From NCBI RefSeq assembly GCF_030272615.1, contig NC_081409.1, positions 613,784,755 through 613,848,754 on the forward strand: a DNA stretch of 64,000 nt, given 5' to 3'. Origin of the DNA: Cryptomeria japonica (Eukaryota; Streptophyta; Pinopsida; Cupressales; Cupressaceae). Under the pieces are notes generated by a model, which saw only the letters and a program-made list of their open reading frames with translations, was not told the origin of the DNA and made no database searches. Numbering within the stretch: position 1 is the first letter of the stretch; each line of letters begins with the position of its first letter. A program made the position numbers and the translations under genes. Below are positions 1-11,144 of this stretch, one piece after another.

Positions 1-2280
1 CCATCGGTTGGGAAACATCCCGATAAGAAGGTTTCAAATGATTATGTCAACAAAATCACCGACGTGATATCTAATAGAAGATCTATGAGAGTGAGCACTG
101 TTATCGACACAGACATCATATTTGGTAGCATGATCATTGGGTATAAGGTAACTTATTCAAACCAACTGAATTTTGTTTCTAGTTCCTGTATTTTAGCTGC
201 ATACAAAATGATGAGAGAGAATGTGAAATTGGATCTATGCAGTTGGATGTTAGATGAGTTATTAATAAACCTAGGAAAGATTAAGGGAGAAAAGAAGGGA
301 ACCTTCTGGTATGCCAACTTAATAGTCTGCTTAATGTTATTTTTCATGAATGATACACCCGGTTTTGGTAAAAGGCAATGCACATTTGACATCCCGATAG
401 GGAGACAATTGAAACAATCAATTTCTCCTTTAGGAAGAAAGAGAGATGATAAAGTTTGGGGATATTTCAAGGGATTTCAGAAATCTATGAAGTCTAGGGA
501 AAAGGTTCCTAAGGATATTGTAGAAAAATGTTCAACTGACATATTGTTCATGGTGAATAAGGATGAAACTCTTATGGAAGCGGTTAAGCCCTGAAATATT
601 TGGTGAGGAAATGGGCTATGAAGTGGATATACATATTCTTGAGGCTTATGCAAAAATATTGATTGATGCACCTATTGATGAGGCAAAGAAGCCCTATGGT
701 ACTACAAAATAAAAATCACAAGAGGTTGAAACAAAGTTCAACTAGAAAAAGAGAGAGAAGAAGGAAGGAAAGGCTAGCAAATTTATTGAGAAAGTCTCAC
801 AGGACATCAAAGCATTAATTGATGTTGTCCCAGAGAAAGACAGGAAAAGGAAGAATCTAGAAGTATACATTGAGACTGTTATAGCAGAGTCTGAATATGA
901 GGATGACACACCCTTGGCATTGAAGAGGATTGTAAGGAAGAAAATAGAGGAAACAAAGATTGAAGCTAAAAAGCAACCGGTTAGGAAGGTTGCATTATAA
1001 ATACTACAACAGAAGCAAGCACCAAAGGAAACACCTTTTTTTGCATTTGATACTGTGAAGAGGAAGAAGAAGAGTGACATTGATCTAGCAATTCAAACTG
1101 TTAATGTGACTATCATTCCCCATAAAAATTGTGTAGAGTTAGTAGATGAAATCACTAAGGATGGAATGTTAAATAATGTACAGTTCTCTGATGAAAAAAT
1201 AGAGGATGATGAACAAAGAGAGGTAGAGGAAGCAGTCTTATTATATTTGGATATTTACAAGAAAGCCTTAATAGAAATTGAAAATCAAATACTGACAAAA
1301 TTGTATAATATGTTAAATGCTAGAAGACTGTTAGCTATGCAAGAAGGAAAGCATATTAAAATTCAAGAGTTATTATCTATTTGTGTTACTATTGCTCCAG
1401 AGGAAATGTAAAGGACACTTGAGGTGGTAGATAGAAAAGTCTTTAATAGCAAACATAGAATAACTAGTTTGATGCTAGGAAGGGCAAATGAAATAATAAA
1501 GTAGACTCAAAAGGCATGGGTTAAATTCTTTGAAGAGAATAGAGGATTCTTTACTTCACCGGAATCAAAGACAGACACTATAGACACCCTGTTTGAAGGA
1601 AAAGGAAAGGGGATTATGGGTACTTCACCCTCAATTTTGAAGAACATTAAGATAGTGGAAAGTAAGCCCCTGGTTGATACAAATTTACAAACAAATATTG
1701 AGATAACGATTAATACAGAGAGTGAACAAGTTAATGATATACAAGATACTAATATTGAGGATAACAGTCCTCCATATACAAATGTACAGGTTGAGGTTAT
1801 AGTTCCTATAGAGGAACCAATAGTTATAGAGACTCCACCAAGTGGTGAAGCCACCGGTGCAAGTGAGGAATCTATAAAGGATAAATCATCAAAGGAGAAG
1901 AAAGGGGAATCCAACAAAGAACTGGTACTTGGTCCATCATTATTTTCAATTGACACCTCACAGGTTGAAAATAAAAACATAACTGAGATGAGTCCTACTG
2001 AACTCATGATGATGGCAGCACAAAAACTAATGAAGGAGGGTTCTATAGATAAAGGGATTATTGATCAGTCAAACACTGTTTTACATAGACTAGTCTCAGA
2101 GTGCAAGATTGACAATGAAACGAGCCCATCCGGCAAGCTTAAGATAATTACTGAGCATATTTCAAAGGATTTTCAATCCCTAAAGCAGATTTCAAACTGA
2201 CAAGCGTTGGAGAGGTTCACTCAGGTTAAGAGAGATGCATTTTATCAGGTGATTGAATATGAGACGAAGAAGATTGATGA
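1..2280 (+). pseudogene. ORF2 fragment of a non-autonomous LTR element (copy C)
   Basis: This stretch aligns throughout with 61448-63724 (copy E) and with 43605-45840 (copy B). It encodes the middle and C-terminal parts of the large ORF2 of that family. Visible blocks are the RRSMR region near position 80, KIKGEKKGTF near 275-303, a Lys-rich linker (about 740-1070), a helical block LYLDIYKKALIEIENQ near 1240-1290, and an acidic Ser/Thr-rich region (about 1560-1960). The frame is broken by several stops; those at 998-1000, 1409-1411 and 1502-1504 are also present in copy E. Homology stops abruptly at 2280 within a conserved codon run, so the 3' end was lost. I recognise no enzyme domain; function is unknown. 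The left end is cut by the window edge. Confidence 0.8.
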
Positions 2281-3548
2281 CACTAATACTTTTGGCCTAA
2301 AATTCTGACAGAGAAGGTATATTGTGATCAAATTTGATTTTTTTTTGAAAAAATACCTAATTTCATCAAAATTTCGACAATAATGCAACATTTGGTTTCA
2401 ATGGAGAAGGAATTGGCAATGACATTTGGGGTTTTTTAGAAAAAGTGCCCATGTTCATCGAAATTCTGACGACCACATGCATTACTTAAAAAAACAAAAA
2501 AGACCAAGTCATTTCATAAATCCCACCTCTTTACAAAATCCTGCCTCTTCGTCCCACCTCTGCCATTACAAAAACCCACCTCTGTAGTGAACCTGTGGGT
2601 TTAATCGTGGCGGGGAAGATCATTGGTGTGAAACCAACCAGTTCTGTAGCTCAAGCTGGAAGTGGAGGGAGTACAATTCGGTTCTGTGCTTTCCCAACGA
2701 ATGGGAATTATTGACCTAAAGAAGCAAGCAAAGCCACACTGGAAACAACCCAAATTCTTGGACACTCACTATCAAATCTCCATCCATCTTTGCTTGCTTC
2801 AACCACAACTATTCATGTAAGTGTCCCTTCCCGGTCAAGCGAACGAGTGCCTACCTACCCAAGGTATCTTAGTTTGTGCTGTCTCGGGGCATATTAGGGG
2901 ATCACAATGGGGATCACAATAGGGAACATGTAGGTAGGGGCCATCCCCCAATGAACATGAAGAGGGAGGAAGACATAGTTCTATGTGGGTTTAATCACTA
3001 CAGGATGTAGGAATGATTTAATCGCTGCAAGAAAAAGGTAGGGTATAATCAGCATATTCATTGTTATACATATTCAAATATTTAGATTCAAAGTTTATTA
3101 TATATTTATCAAATTAATTTCCAATAGAAGAGATGGTGAGAGGTTTTTGTAATATAATATGATCGATTTAAAACAAGATTTTCTTACAAGACCTAGATTG
3201 TTGAACAATCCTACAATCATGTATTAATTAAACATTGTATTTTAAATAATGAACAATATAGTTATCCTGAAACATATTAACACTACTTTCCATATTTAAA
3301 ATATATCCTAATTAAGGAGAGGGATGACCTAAACCTGCGTGATCGAGTGCCATTATGTAAAATATATCCTAATTATGGATGCTGGTATATATGGTTGTGA
3401 CAGACAATCCCTGTTGCAAAACCGTGAGAGCAATGTGTAGTGATTGAGTGCTATTTTTTGTCGGTGTTTTCGAAGGGAACATAAGTGTACCGCTAGGAAG
3501 GTGGTATAAAATGGAAGCTGAGAAGTATAAGGTTATGAGGTGTGGGTC
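2281..3548. other. Unassigned AT-rich intergenic sequence
   Basis: No coding segment or terminal repeat is recognisable. It begins at a sharp junction with copy C, and the first bases read CACTAATAC, which resembles a CACTA transposon end, but no matching opposite end or 3-bp duplication was found. The stretch 2590-2830 has ordinary mixed composition. Confidence 0.4.
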
Positions 3549-3855
3549 AGGATAAGATAGGGAGGTAAGTGATGAAGGATGTAATGGTGAAAGAGTAAGT
3601 TAGGATATGTTAGGGGTTTGGAAGGTAGGAAAGTGAATGGGGGGAGATAAAAGGATGTGAAGGATGGAATGGGGTTAGGTAGGTGAAGTAAAAGTAAGTG
3701 TGTATGAGGTTAAGGTGTAGAATAGGATGTAGGAAAGTGGAGGAGGTTAAGATAGGGGATATGAAAGGTAGATGGAAGGTAATAATGATAGGAAGTGAGG
3801 TAAAGGTTATGAGGTGTGGGTTAGAAAATAGGGTGTAGGAAATGGAAGGAAGGGT
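3549..3855 (+). repeat. 307-nt cytosine-free, purine-rich tract
   Basis: Every base from 3549 to 3855 is A, G or T; the flanking C residues are at 3548 and 3856. The tract is made of short variants of GGTAGG, GGATG and AAGTGA and contains two copies of a longer block (AAGGTTATGAGGTGTGGGT, near 3529 and 3803), so it looks like a degenerate minisatellite. The minus strand is open for 82 codons only because a strand without G cannot form TAG or TGA; that reading frame is not treated as a gene. Confidence 0.85.
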
Positions 3856-4897
3856 CATATCACTTTGAGAGTTTTTACCAAGATGAGTAGCTCAAGTATG
3901 GACCTCAAATCTTACAATCCATGAGGATCCACTTGTAGTAGAGGAGCATATACTTGCATCTTGGGAGCTTATTAGGAGTTCACCTTGAATTTGGGAAATA
4001 CACATAGAGGAGATAGAATATTGGTCAATACACATTACCTAGCCTCATAATGCATAAATACAAGAGGTATAGACTATAGAAAGCACATATCATGAGCCAA
4101 AGGATCATATTCGAGAGTTGCTTCATCTCCAATCCTCTACATTTTTAAGATCCACAAATGGGGTTGAGGATAAGTCTTGGTTACTTATCTTGGATTTATA
4201 CTTTGGGTTACATCTATATGTGAGAAACCTAAAGGTGTAATTTTGAATGCAATTTTTGAGAGGACTTGCTTCCACCTTGTGGTACTGGGAGGATAAAATG
4301 CACCAACTCACATTGGAAACCCTCTCTAGATACCATTTTGGAGTGCTTCAAAGTGTGTTCTATTTCAAAATATTTTTGACAGAGATGCATAGATGAGTTT
4401 CACAATTTACATAATAAGGTTTCATAGTGGCTCAACATGAGAGTTAGTTTTTGGAGTTCTTGTAGTTTGTAGATTACATTCAAGATAAGTTACTTGTCAA
4501 TTATTTCATTAGGGGTGGAAAGCCCAAAATTTTAGTTTTCCTACACATGGCCAATCCAAATGACTTTAGGGTTGCTATGGAAAAGTCTTATGGAAAAGGA
4601 GGTACACGAAAGGACACCAGAGGCATGAGAGAAGTTTTTAACGTTGATGAATGGACTAAGTGTCCATATGCCTCCCCATCCTTCAAAGGATAATTTAGAC
4701 TTACTATATGATTTACAAAGAAAAACCCAATAGTATCAATATTAGGGACAAAGGTCTACTAGAGCATAGTAGGGGCCATAGGGTAGTCACATTTGACCAT
4801 CATCGACACAAGGATATTTTAGGTGTGAGAGAGTATAGGGCTATCAAGCTAGGCCTTCTATGACTCAACAACCTTTTAGGGGAGAATCTAGTGTTTT
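3856..4897. other. Unassigned intergenic sequence
   Basis: Mixed-composition, non-coding-looking sequence without recognisable protein similarity, terminal repeats or tandem structure. It lies between the cytosine-free tract and the first copy of a 57-bp direct repeat. Confidence 0.3.
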
Positions 4898-4954
4898 TAG
4901 TAATTAGGATCTTCTAATTATGGTGGGGCCTAGCCAACATAGGGTTATATGAGA
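4898..4954 (+). repeat. 57-bp direct repeat, copy 1
   Basis: This 57-bp segment matches 10115-10171 at 55 of 57 positions. It contains a near-perfect palindrome (TAATTAG, spacer, CTAATTA). The two copies bracket the truncated element D, about 100 bp and 280 bp from its visible ends. Confidence 0.85.
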
Positions 4955-5055
4955 GGCACATGTTATGTATATGTTAGTATCAGCCAAAGAGTGCCGACAA
5001 GGTTTTAGAGTAGGTGGAGACCATCCTAGGATGTCAAAGTAGATAGTTGATATGT

Positions 5056-5265
5056 ATTTGACATATTGCAAAATTTTGTAGAAGTAAGGCATCACCGGCA
5101 AATAACAAAGGTCCTAGTTTGAAAGGTAAAGAAAAGGTTGAAGAGGTAAAGCAAGAATTCTCAAAAAAATGGATCAAAAAGTTAGATCAGAATGTTGATG
5201 GGAATACTCCTCCACCGATAGAACAAAGTAACACTCCACTAGTAGGAGATTCTGCATCTAACTAA
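5056..5265 (+). pseudogene. ORF1 C-terminal remnant (copy D)
   Basis: The reading frame gives the end of a CCHC zinc knuckle (HIAKFCRSK) followed by a hydrophilic tail (KGKEKVEEVKQEF) up to a TAA stop at 5263-5265. The equivalent part of copy B lies at about 42550-42800. The first half of the knuckle, with its CxxC, is not recognisable upstream, which places the truncation point of copy D here. Confidence 0.65.
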
Positions 5266-5569
5266 AGGAAAATCCTTTGGGTTTTTAGCAACAAACTGAA
5301 AAATATGCTATTATACCCTCGGTTGATGGTGAGAAGTTGAATTACTTCTTTACCGGCAAATGAGTTAAGTTGTGACTTAATCGGCAAGCATTAAATGTGG
5401 TAGTTGGAGAAAAAAACATTATAAAGAAAGTGTTTTGGCTCCTTTTTCATTCACTGAGCATTCAAATCTTCAAGAGCGCGAAAATTCCCGAATGAAGGCA
5501 TTCTTAGCGAAGAAGAGAAGCAATTCATCCAAGCAATCATCCCTAAGGAAGATTGAGGTATTTATAAAC

Positions 5570-8500
5570 ATGGCATCCTCCTCTATTCCTGAATTTATAG
5601 AAAACCCTACTGTAATTGAGGTTATCAAGCGCCCTAGACTCATTTTCAAGCTTGTTCCTGAAATAGCTAAGAAAGATGATAACATAGGTGCATTCTCTCA
5701 AATTCCTAAAGGAGTAGTATATGCTGAAGATCCTAGAATATACATACACTATCATATAGAGGAATTAGGAGATGATGAAATCAATAAAATGTATAGCACT
5801 ACGATTTGTGATGAAAATGACAATGTCAAGATGGAACACAAGGTAGTAGAAACCCTAGGTTTTCTAGATATTCTTAGCATTCCTGATTTTCCTGAAGATG
5901 TGATAAGAATAGTCCTAAGTAGAGTCCATGGTGAATTCTTCTGGTTAGATTCAATTCATAAAATCATAAAAGAAGTCATTAAAGTAGTAATAGGGTTACC
6001 TTCCACTACTAGCCGACCTAACAAAACTAAAAGGGTCTCAAATGACATTGTAATGGATCTAACTGGTGCAACATCTGACAAAAGGTCTCTAAGGGTAAAT
6101 GATGTGAAGGACATCAATGTTAGATTTATCAATATGATCTTACGCTACAAATCTACAAATGCAAATAGGTTAGACTCAGTATCTATTCTATGTATCAAAA
6201 GTGCATACGACATGGTTAATGAAAATGCTAGAATAGATGTGTGTGAATGGCTCAAAGATGAATTGATAGACAATCTAAAGAAGATTAAAGGAGATAAGAA
6301 AGGAACCTTTAGATTTGGAAATTTGCTTGTTTGTTTAATGTTGTATATTACTAAACAAGTACCTGGTATTGGTAGAAAAGATTTTGGCTTTGATATACGG
6401 GTAGGAAAGCAACTATTGGATCTGTTAAACAATATGGGAGAAAATAGAGAAAAAAACATAAACAGACCTTTTCAAGCACTAAAGGCTCGAATGAAAACAA
6501 GAATAAGTCTATTATAGGATATTGTAGATAAATATCAGAAGGAAATATGCTTTGTAATTAAAAAGGATGAAATCTGGATGGAGGCAGTTGTCCCTAGAAC
6601 TATCTGGGAAACTGAAATGGGCTATGAAACAGATGATAATATCATAGAAACTTATACAAAATCCCTCCTTGAAGCACCAAAGGAACCCACTGAGAAAGTC
6701 TTTGGAAATGTAGAAACAATTGAAAGTGGAATTTGGTCAAGGAAAAGGGTAGAAAGGAAAAGAAAACCCTCATCGGTACCCTCATCCACTCCTAGGAAAA
6801 CAAGACAAAAGCAACATGAAGTGAGGCCTCCAGTTAAGAAGTTAACTCCTTAGAAGAAGAAGAAGGTAAAACAAGATATTGCTCCACTGGATAAACTCTT
6901 AAGTGAATTAACTGAAGATGGAAAGTTGAAAAACATTAGCAAACTGTACAACACACTATCTGCTGATGACAAAGAAAGCATAGAGAATAGTGTAATTTTA
7001 CACTTGGATATATACAAGAAATTTTTGATGGAAATTGTTGATGAAATACCAAATGACTTGTATAGAAGACTAGAAGCTAGAAGGGTAGCTATTGTTGAGC
7101 TGGATAAGAAAATAAAAATTGAAAACTTACTTGCAGTGCATCCAGTCAACTCACCCGATGAAATAGACAAATTAATCAGTGAAGCTAATCGGATAATATT
7201 TTCAACTGCTCATCGAAATGTAGAACTAATGGCAAGGAGAGTAAATGAAGTCTCTAAGGAAACAACAGATGCATGGGACATATTATTTGTAGAAAAAGAG
7301 AAACAGGAAGAGTTACTAAGACCCAAGACTATCAGAGTATACCAAAAGGATAGGGATAAGGGAAATGGTAAGGTAGGTGGACCTCCAAGCTTAAAAATAA
7401 CTGATAACTTAGCCCCACCTCCTTCGGATACTCCATCGGTAGAAACTATAGACAATCAATCGGCTACTGAGAGTATGGAGACTCCTCTAGAGGATACTAA
7501 TCCTGAGTCCGAAATTTTGTACACTGTAAATATAGACACACAGGAAGTAAATGTTGTGGTTGATAGAGAAACCACTGAGGATAAGAAGGAAGAAGTGACT
7601 ACTGAGTCACTGGCTGCAGCTGTTGAGGTTGAGGTTAATAACATTGTAAACATAAACTCAGAAAAACCTAATCTAACAGAGCAACTGATAGAGGAAACTA
7701 GTGGTAAAACATTAGAAGAACCAGATAAAACTAAAAAACAATTAGGAGAACCAAAAATGGACAGTGCAGAGGTACAAACTAAGATATCTAAAGCGCATAC
7801 AGAGACTACATCTAACAAACTGGTAGCTCAGAGCTCAGAGAAACCTTCTGAGACACAGATGGAGAAACTGGAATAGAAGCTAGTTGAGACACAAGTTCAG
7901 ATAGAGACGGTGCTACCGGCTAAAATTGAAAAGTCCAAACCTTTGCTAATAGAAATGCAAACACAAACTAACCTACCAGAGATCAAAATAAGAAAGGTTA
8001 TCTCTACAAGCGACAGCATGGATATTGTGTAAACAATTGGGAAGACATGTGGTACTTCAATAGCAGAATTCCGGCCTACAAATGTAACAAAGTTATTATT
8101 GGATTCAATAAAGAAGATCACAGAGTGTAATGTACAAGCTTATAAGGCTATCGATGACACCATTCCTATTCTCAAATTGGTAGCACCCAAGTGCATTGTG
8201 GATAATAAGGATTCTCTAGGTCAACTAGACACATTGTCTAAGTTCATCACCATTTGATCAAATCAATGAAGACACATTCAAAGAAAGAATGAATAAGGAG
8301 AAAGAGAAATTATTTGAGGAAATTGTGAAGAAGAACAAGGAGAAAATGGACACCCTATTACCAGATCTAGGAAAAACAATTTTGGATTTCAAGAAAATGT
8401 ATAGAGATACTTGTAAAATAAATATTCTAATAGAAGACCTAGACAAGGAAATCAGCAAAGCACAAGATGAGATTAACAATATTGCTGACAATCTGATACG

Positions 8501-8906
8501 TACATCCGATTCATTTTTGGAGATAGAAAAGAAAATTGCAGATCTAGAAGAGAAAATTGAGAAGTTAGAGAAGGACAAAGAGAAAGTTAAGCATAAAGCA
8601 AAGAGCTTAAAAAGTAAACTTGGTCCAAAACTAGACTACCTCATTTCTTTGAAGAAAAAAAATTTCTGAGGCTCTGGTTCCTGGACTTAAGACACCGGAA
8701 GAGAAAATGCACATACTCACTAGTACAGTTCAGAGAACACAAGAGGCATTATAGGAAAGCAAAAGATTCAGTGACAATTTAAATCTGGTTTTGGCAAATA
8801 TATTCCAGATTGTAACCCACTAGTTACAAAAATCTAGGCAGGAACAACACTCCAATGACAACAAATGACAACCTTTGTCATTGATGTCAAAGGGGGAGTA
8901 GTATGA
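5570..8906 (+). pseudogene. ORF2 of unknown function, nearly full length (copy D)
   Basis: From the ATG at 5570 one frame stays readable to about 8030, interrupted only by TAG at 6515-6517, 6851-6853 and 7874-7876 and then TAA near 8030; the rest continues in another frame (8289-8669) and ends at TGA 8904-8906 after DVKGG. N-terminal half (to about 6500): globular, with RVHGEFFWLDS, ITGLP-like and KIKGDKKGTFRFGN blocks shared with copies B and E. Middle: Lys/Arg-rich linker, then the LHLDIYKKFLMEI helix block. Then a low-complexity Thr/Glu/Pro region (about 7320-7980) and a coiled coil (8289-8600). No catalytic motif is visible. The start is chosen because the same M-x-SSSI start occurs in copies B and E. 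The segment upstream (5435-5569) is open in the same frame but not shared. Similarity to Pfam 'putative plant transposon protein' domains is possible but unproven. Confidence 0.7.
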
Positions 8907-9057
8907 TGAGAAAAATGATCATAACAAGACATCATTAGCTCAGGGGGAGCAAACATTTTTGGAGACACAGTTTTGGTAAGACAAATTTTGGCAGATTCTT
9001 TTTGGACATCTTTTTGGACACTTTTTGATTTTTCTCATGAGTGTTACCATCAATGCC

Positions 9058-9069
9058 AAAGGGGGAGAT
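9058..9069 (+). other. Polypurine tract of copy D
   Basis: The purine run AAAGGGGGAGAT directly abuts the TGTTGG start of the 3' LTR, the normal position of the plus-strand primer. Two similar tracts lie upstream at about 8888-8898 and 8940-8949. Confidence 0.8.
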
Positions 9070-9833
9070 TGTTGGCAAATGCACACTCCAATGAGACATT
9101 GTAGGTGATTGAAGGTATTGTCATTGATGGAAACCTTACAATCATGTGATACCGACAGGAAGATATAGGCACCAGCACAAGGAGACTCTACACCATCATA
9201 CAGATTACCGACACCTTGGCTGACAACAATTTTGTATAAATATATTTTGTAATTAATTGTAAAATCTTTTGTAAGACGACATGGAGGATTGTAATATGAC
9301 TCATATATGTATGAGATCATTGTAGATCATTTAATAAGCGATTGATGTAAGGAATATAGTAGACCTAATGTGTGAATTATTAGGTTAAGGGTTAATATAT
9401 ATTGCAAAGCTTAAACTGGTATTGAATCTGGCATAGTAGATGCTGATCTAAAGTAGTACAAGACATTGGATTATTATAATCCATTTTTGTAAGTCAGTGT
9501 GACTTCTTTTGTAATTGAGTAGTGAGCTCTAGGCACTTGGCCTTCCTACATGTGCAGGCCCCTATTGTAAGCAGTAATATTCTCTTTTTGGCCAGTAAGT
9601 GAATATTGTGGGTCACAAATTCCACCGAGGTTTTTCCCACATCGGGTTTACTCATTAAAATATTGTGTTATGGTGTTCTTTTCATGTTGTGGTTGTTATT
9701 CTTATTTGCTGCATTATTTTTGGTTTACTGGTACACAGTTTTAATATGCTTTTCATGTTATAAGTTAAGAAAACTCTTATACTGGTTAGATACTGATTCA
9801 GCCCTCCTCTCAGTATCTTTGGGAATCCTAACA
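9070..9833 (+). repeat. 3' LTR of copy D
   Basis: A 764-bp LTR starting TGTTGGCAAATG and ending ATCCTAACA. The LTR shares landmarks with copies B and E: the leader with GTCATTGATGG, a TATA-like GTATAAATATATTT at 9234-9247, and the GGGTCACAAATTCCACCG segment near 9610. No second LTR of this subfamily is in the window, so age and TSD cannot be read. Confidence 0.8.
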
Positions 9834-10114
9834 ATATGTGGGTCTTTACCCTCCCAAACACACAAAGGTCAAAGGAAGATTCACTGCTGCAACAATCACT
9901 TTTTGTGACACTCTCAAGCACTTAGGATAGTCACTCCTTTCATGGCCATTCTTCTTCACACAACACTCTCTAACATTAATTATGATGATAGTGTACCTCC
10001 TTAAACCTTCCACCAACACCTAATTCAATACCAAACTCTTTCCCAATCTCGCTAATGGACTAATTAACTCAACTCACTATGAAATTGTGATGGTCAATGG
10101 AAGGTTTAGGATAG
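9834..10114. other. Unassigned sequence right of copy D
   Basis: No coding or repeat signature recognised; flank of copy D up to the second 57-bp direct repeat. Confidence 0.3.
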
Positions 10115-10171
10115 TAGTAATTAGGATCTTCTAATTATTGTGGGGCCTAGCCAACATAGGATTATATGAGA
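10115..10171 (+). repeat. 57-bp direct repeat, copy 2
   Basis: Partner of 4898-4954 with two mismatches. Same internal palindrome. Immediately beyond the 57 bp the two loci diverge. Confidence 0.85.
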
Positions 10172-10426
10172 TAGGTGTAAGTTCAATAGTGATGTGTATT
10201 AGATTGTCATCAAAGTTTCCTGTTAGTGTTACTTTGTATCAGCATTAACCACTTATTGTCATGGGAATCAACTAATAGACAACATAGATATTTATCATCA
10301 ACCTCCTTTTTTTTCACCAAAGGGATAAAAATTTATTAAACACAATGAGAATTACAGAGCAAGAAAGTAGATACATAACCTAATCTAATCTCCATTTGCA
10401 TAACCTAAGAAGGTAGATACAACTAA

Positions 10427-11075
10427 ATAATCTTGAAAGAATTGCATATGAAGGGTACTATTAGAAAAGAACTTATGTACCATGCTAGTCTATGTGTAGC
10501 TACTACTAATCATTGCATAGAAATAGATACATGTGTTAGAATGTGTTGAAATAGCAGCTAGCTCGAATAGGACAAACCCTATAAATGTAACTTGTAATTT
10601 GAATATACCTTGAAGTGTGCAATATGGAAGGTTTGTATTCTTAATCTCCTACCCATTTCTTAATTTAAAAGATGATATCTTTATTAAATATCTCCTCTAT
10701 TAAATATCTTTATTAACTTGATTTCTCCTTCAATTCTTGATGAATGCTTGATTGCCTATTCACTTGGAATTGAATTGATTTTCTAATTAAGAGATCACTT
10801 GAATTGTAGGTAAACCCCTTCAAATGATAGGGTAGGCTTCCTTTTATACCTAATATATGTCTTGAAAGCATTTTATCCTGATGGCTTTAAATTAAAGTAC
10901 TTTATCTTCTATCTAGTATTGATGGAGCAGAGGTTGCATTGCATCATCTTATGATACATATTTCTCCAGATACAACATAAGTTAAATGTATCCCAGGTCG
11001 ATGCAAAGCAACCTCTGCTCCAAAGATCACCAAAAAATAGAGAAAGAACTTTAATTTAATGCCATCAGGATAAAA
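10427..11075 (+). repeat. Dispersed repeat unit 1 with DRM hairpin
   Basis: Direct repeat of 12199-12832. Both begin AATAATCTTGAAAGAATTGC, share about 430 bp of AT-rich leader and end in a hairpin made of a methyltransferase gene fragment. Unit 1 has a short extra block near 10685-10702 (a repeat of ATTAAATATCT) that unit 2 lacks. A third, shorter version of the leader precedes the second hairpin at about 11862-11997. Confidence 0.8.
10871..11075. repeat. Inverted repeat (hairpin 1) of a DRM methyltransferase fragment
   Basis: Left arm about 10871-10960 and right arm about 10986-11075 are reverse complements over roughly 90 bp with a loop of about 25 bp. Both arms carry the segment coding FYPDGIK and the AEVALHR part of the SAM-binding motif I of plant DRM cytosine methyltransferases: the left arm on the plus strand, the right arm on the minus strand. 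Both arms contain the same TTAAA duplication just after the codons for DGIK. A transcript from either strand would fold into a stem. Confidence 0.85.
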
Positions 11076-11144
11076 GTCTTTAATCAAGACAGATAAATGG
11101 TATGCAGCTATATCTATTTGGAATGCATTACCCAAACATGGCAA
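10940..11144 (-). pseudogene. DRM-type DNA methyltransferase fragment
   Basis: The minus strand reads CLGNAFQIDIAAYHLSVL (about 11143-11090), then FYPDGIK, then GAEVALHRPGIHL and YVVSGEI. In plant Domains Rearranged Methyltransferases, motif X (LGN-FQVDT-AYHLSVL) is directly followed by motif I (VLSLFSGIGG-EVALHR), an order found only in that family. A 5-bp TTAAA duplication after DGIK and a damaged GIGG shift the frame, so this is a relic. The N-terminal two-thirds of the gene, including its UBA domains, and motifs II to V are absent. The right arm of hairpin 1 is part of it. Confidence 0.8.

Larger units (their letters stand above)
5056..9833 (+). mobile_element. 5'-truncated non-autonomous LTR element (copy D)
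   Basis: The element enters in the last zinc knuckle of ORF1 (HIAKFCRSK at about 5059-5085) and runs through ORF2 (5570-8906), a polypurine tract at 9058-9069 and a 3' LTR at 9070-9833 with TGTTGG...CTAACA ends. The 5' LTR, primer site and most of ORF1 are missing. No protease, RT, RNase H or integrase is visible. Order and ORF2 start (M-x-SSSIP) match copies B and E, but sequence is clearly divergent, so D belongs to a separate subfamily. Confidence 0.8.

Noticed and set aside
2281-2295. CACTAATACTTTTGG at the break of copy C as a CACTA transposon end
   Set aside because: No matching inverted end, no 3-bp duplication and no resumption of copy C downstream; one short word match is not enough.
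3610-3858. 82-codon open frame on the minus strand
   Set aside because: The tract has no C on the plus strand, so the minus strand has no G and cannot form TAG or TGA; the openness is compositional.
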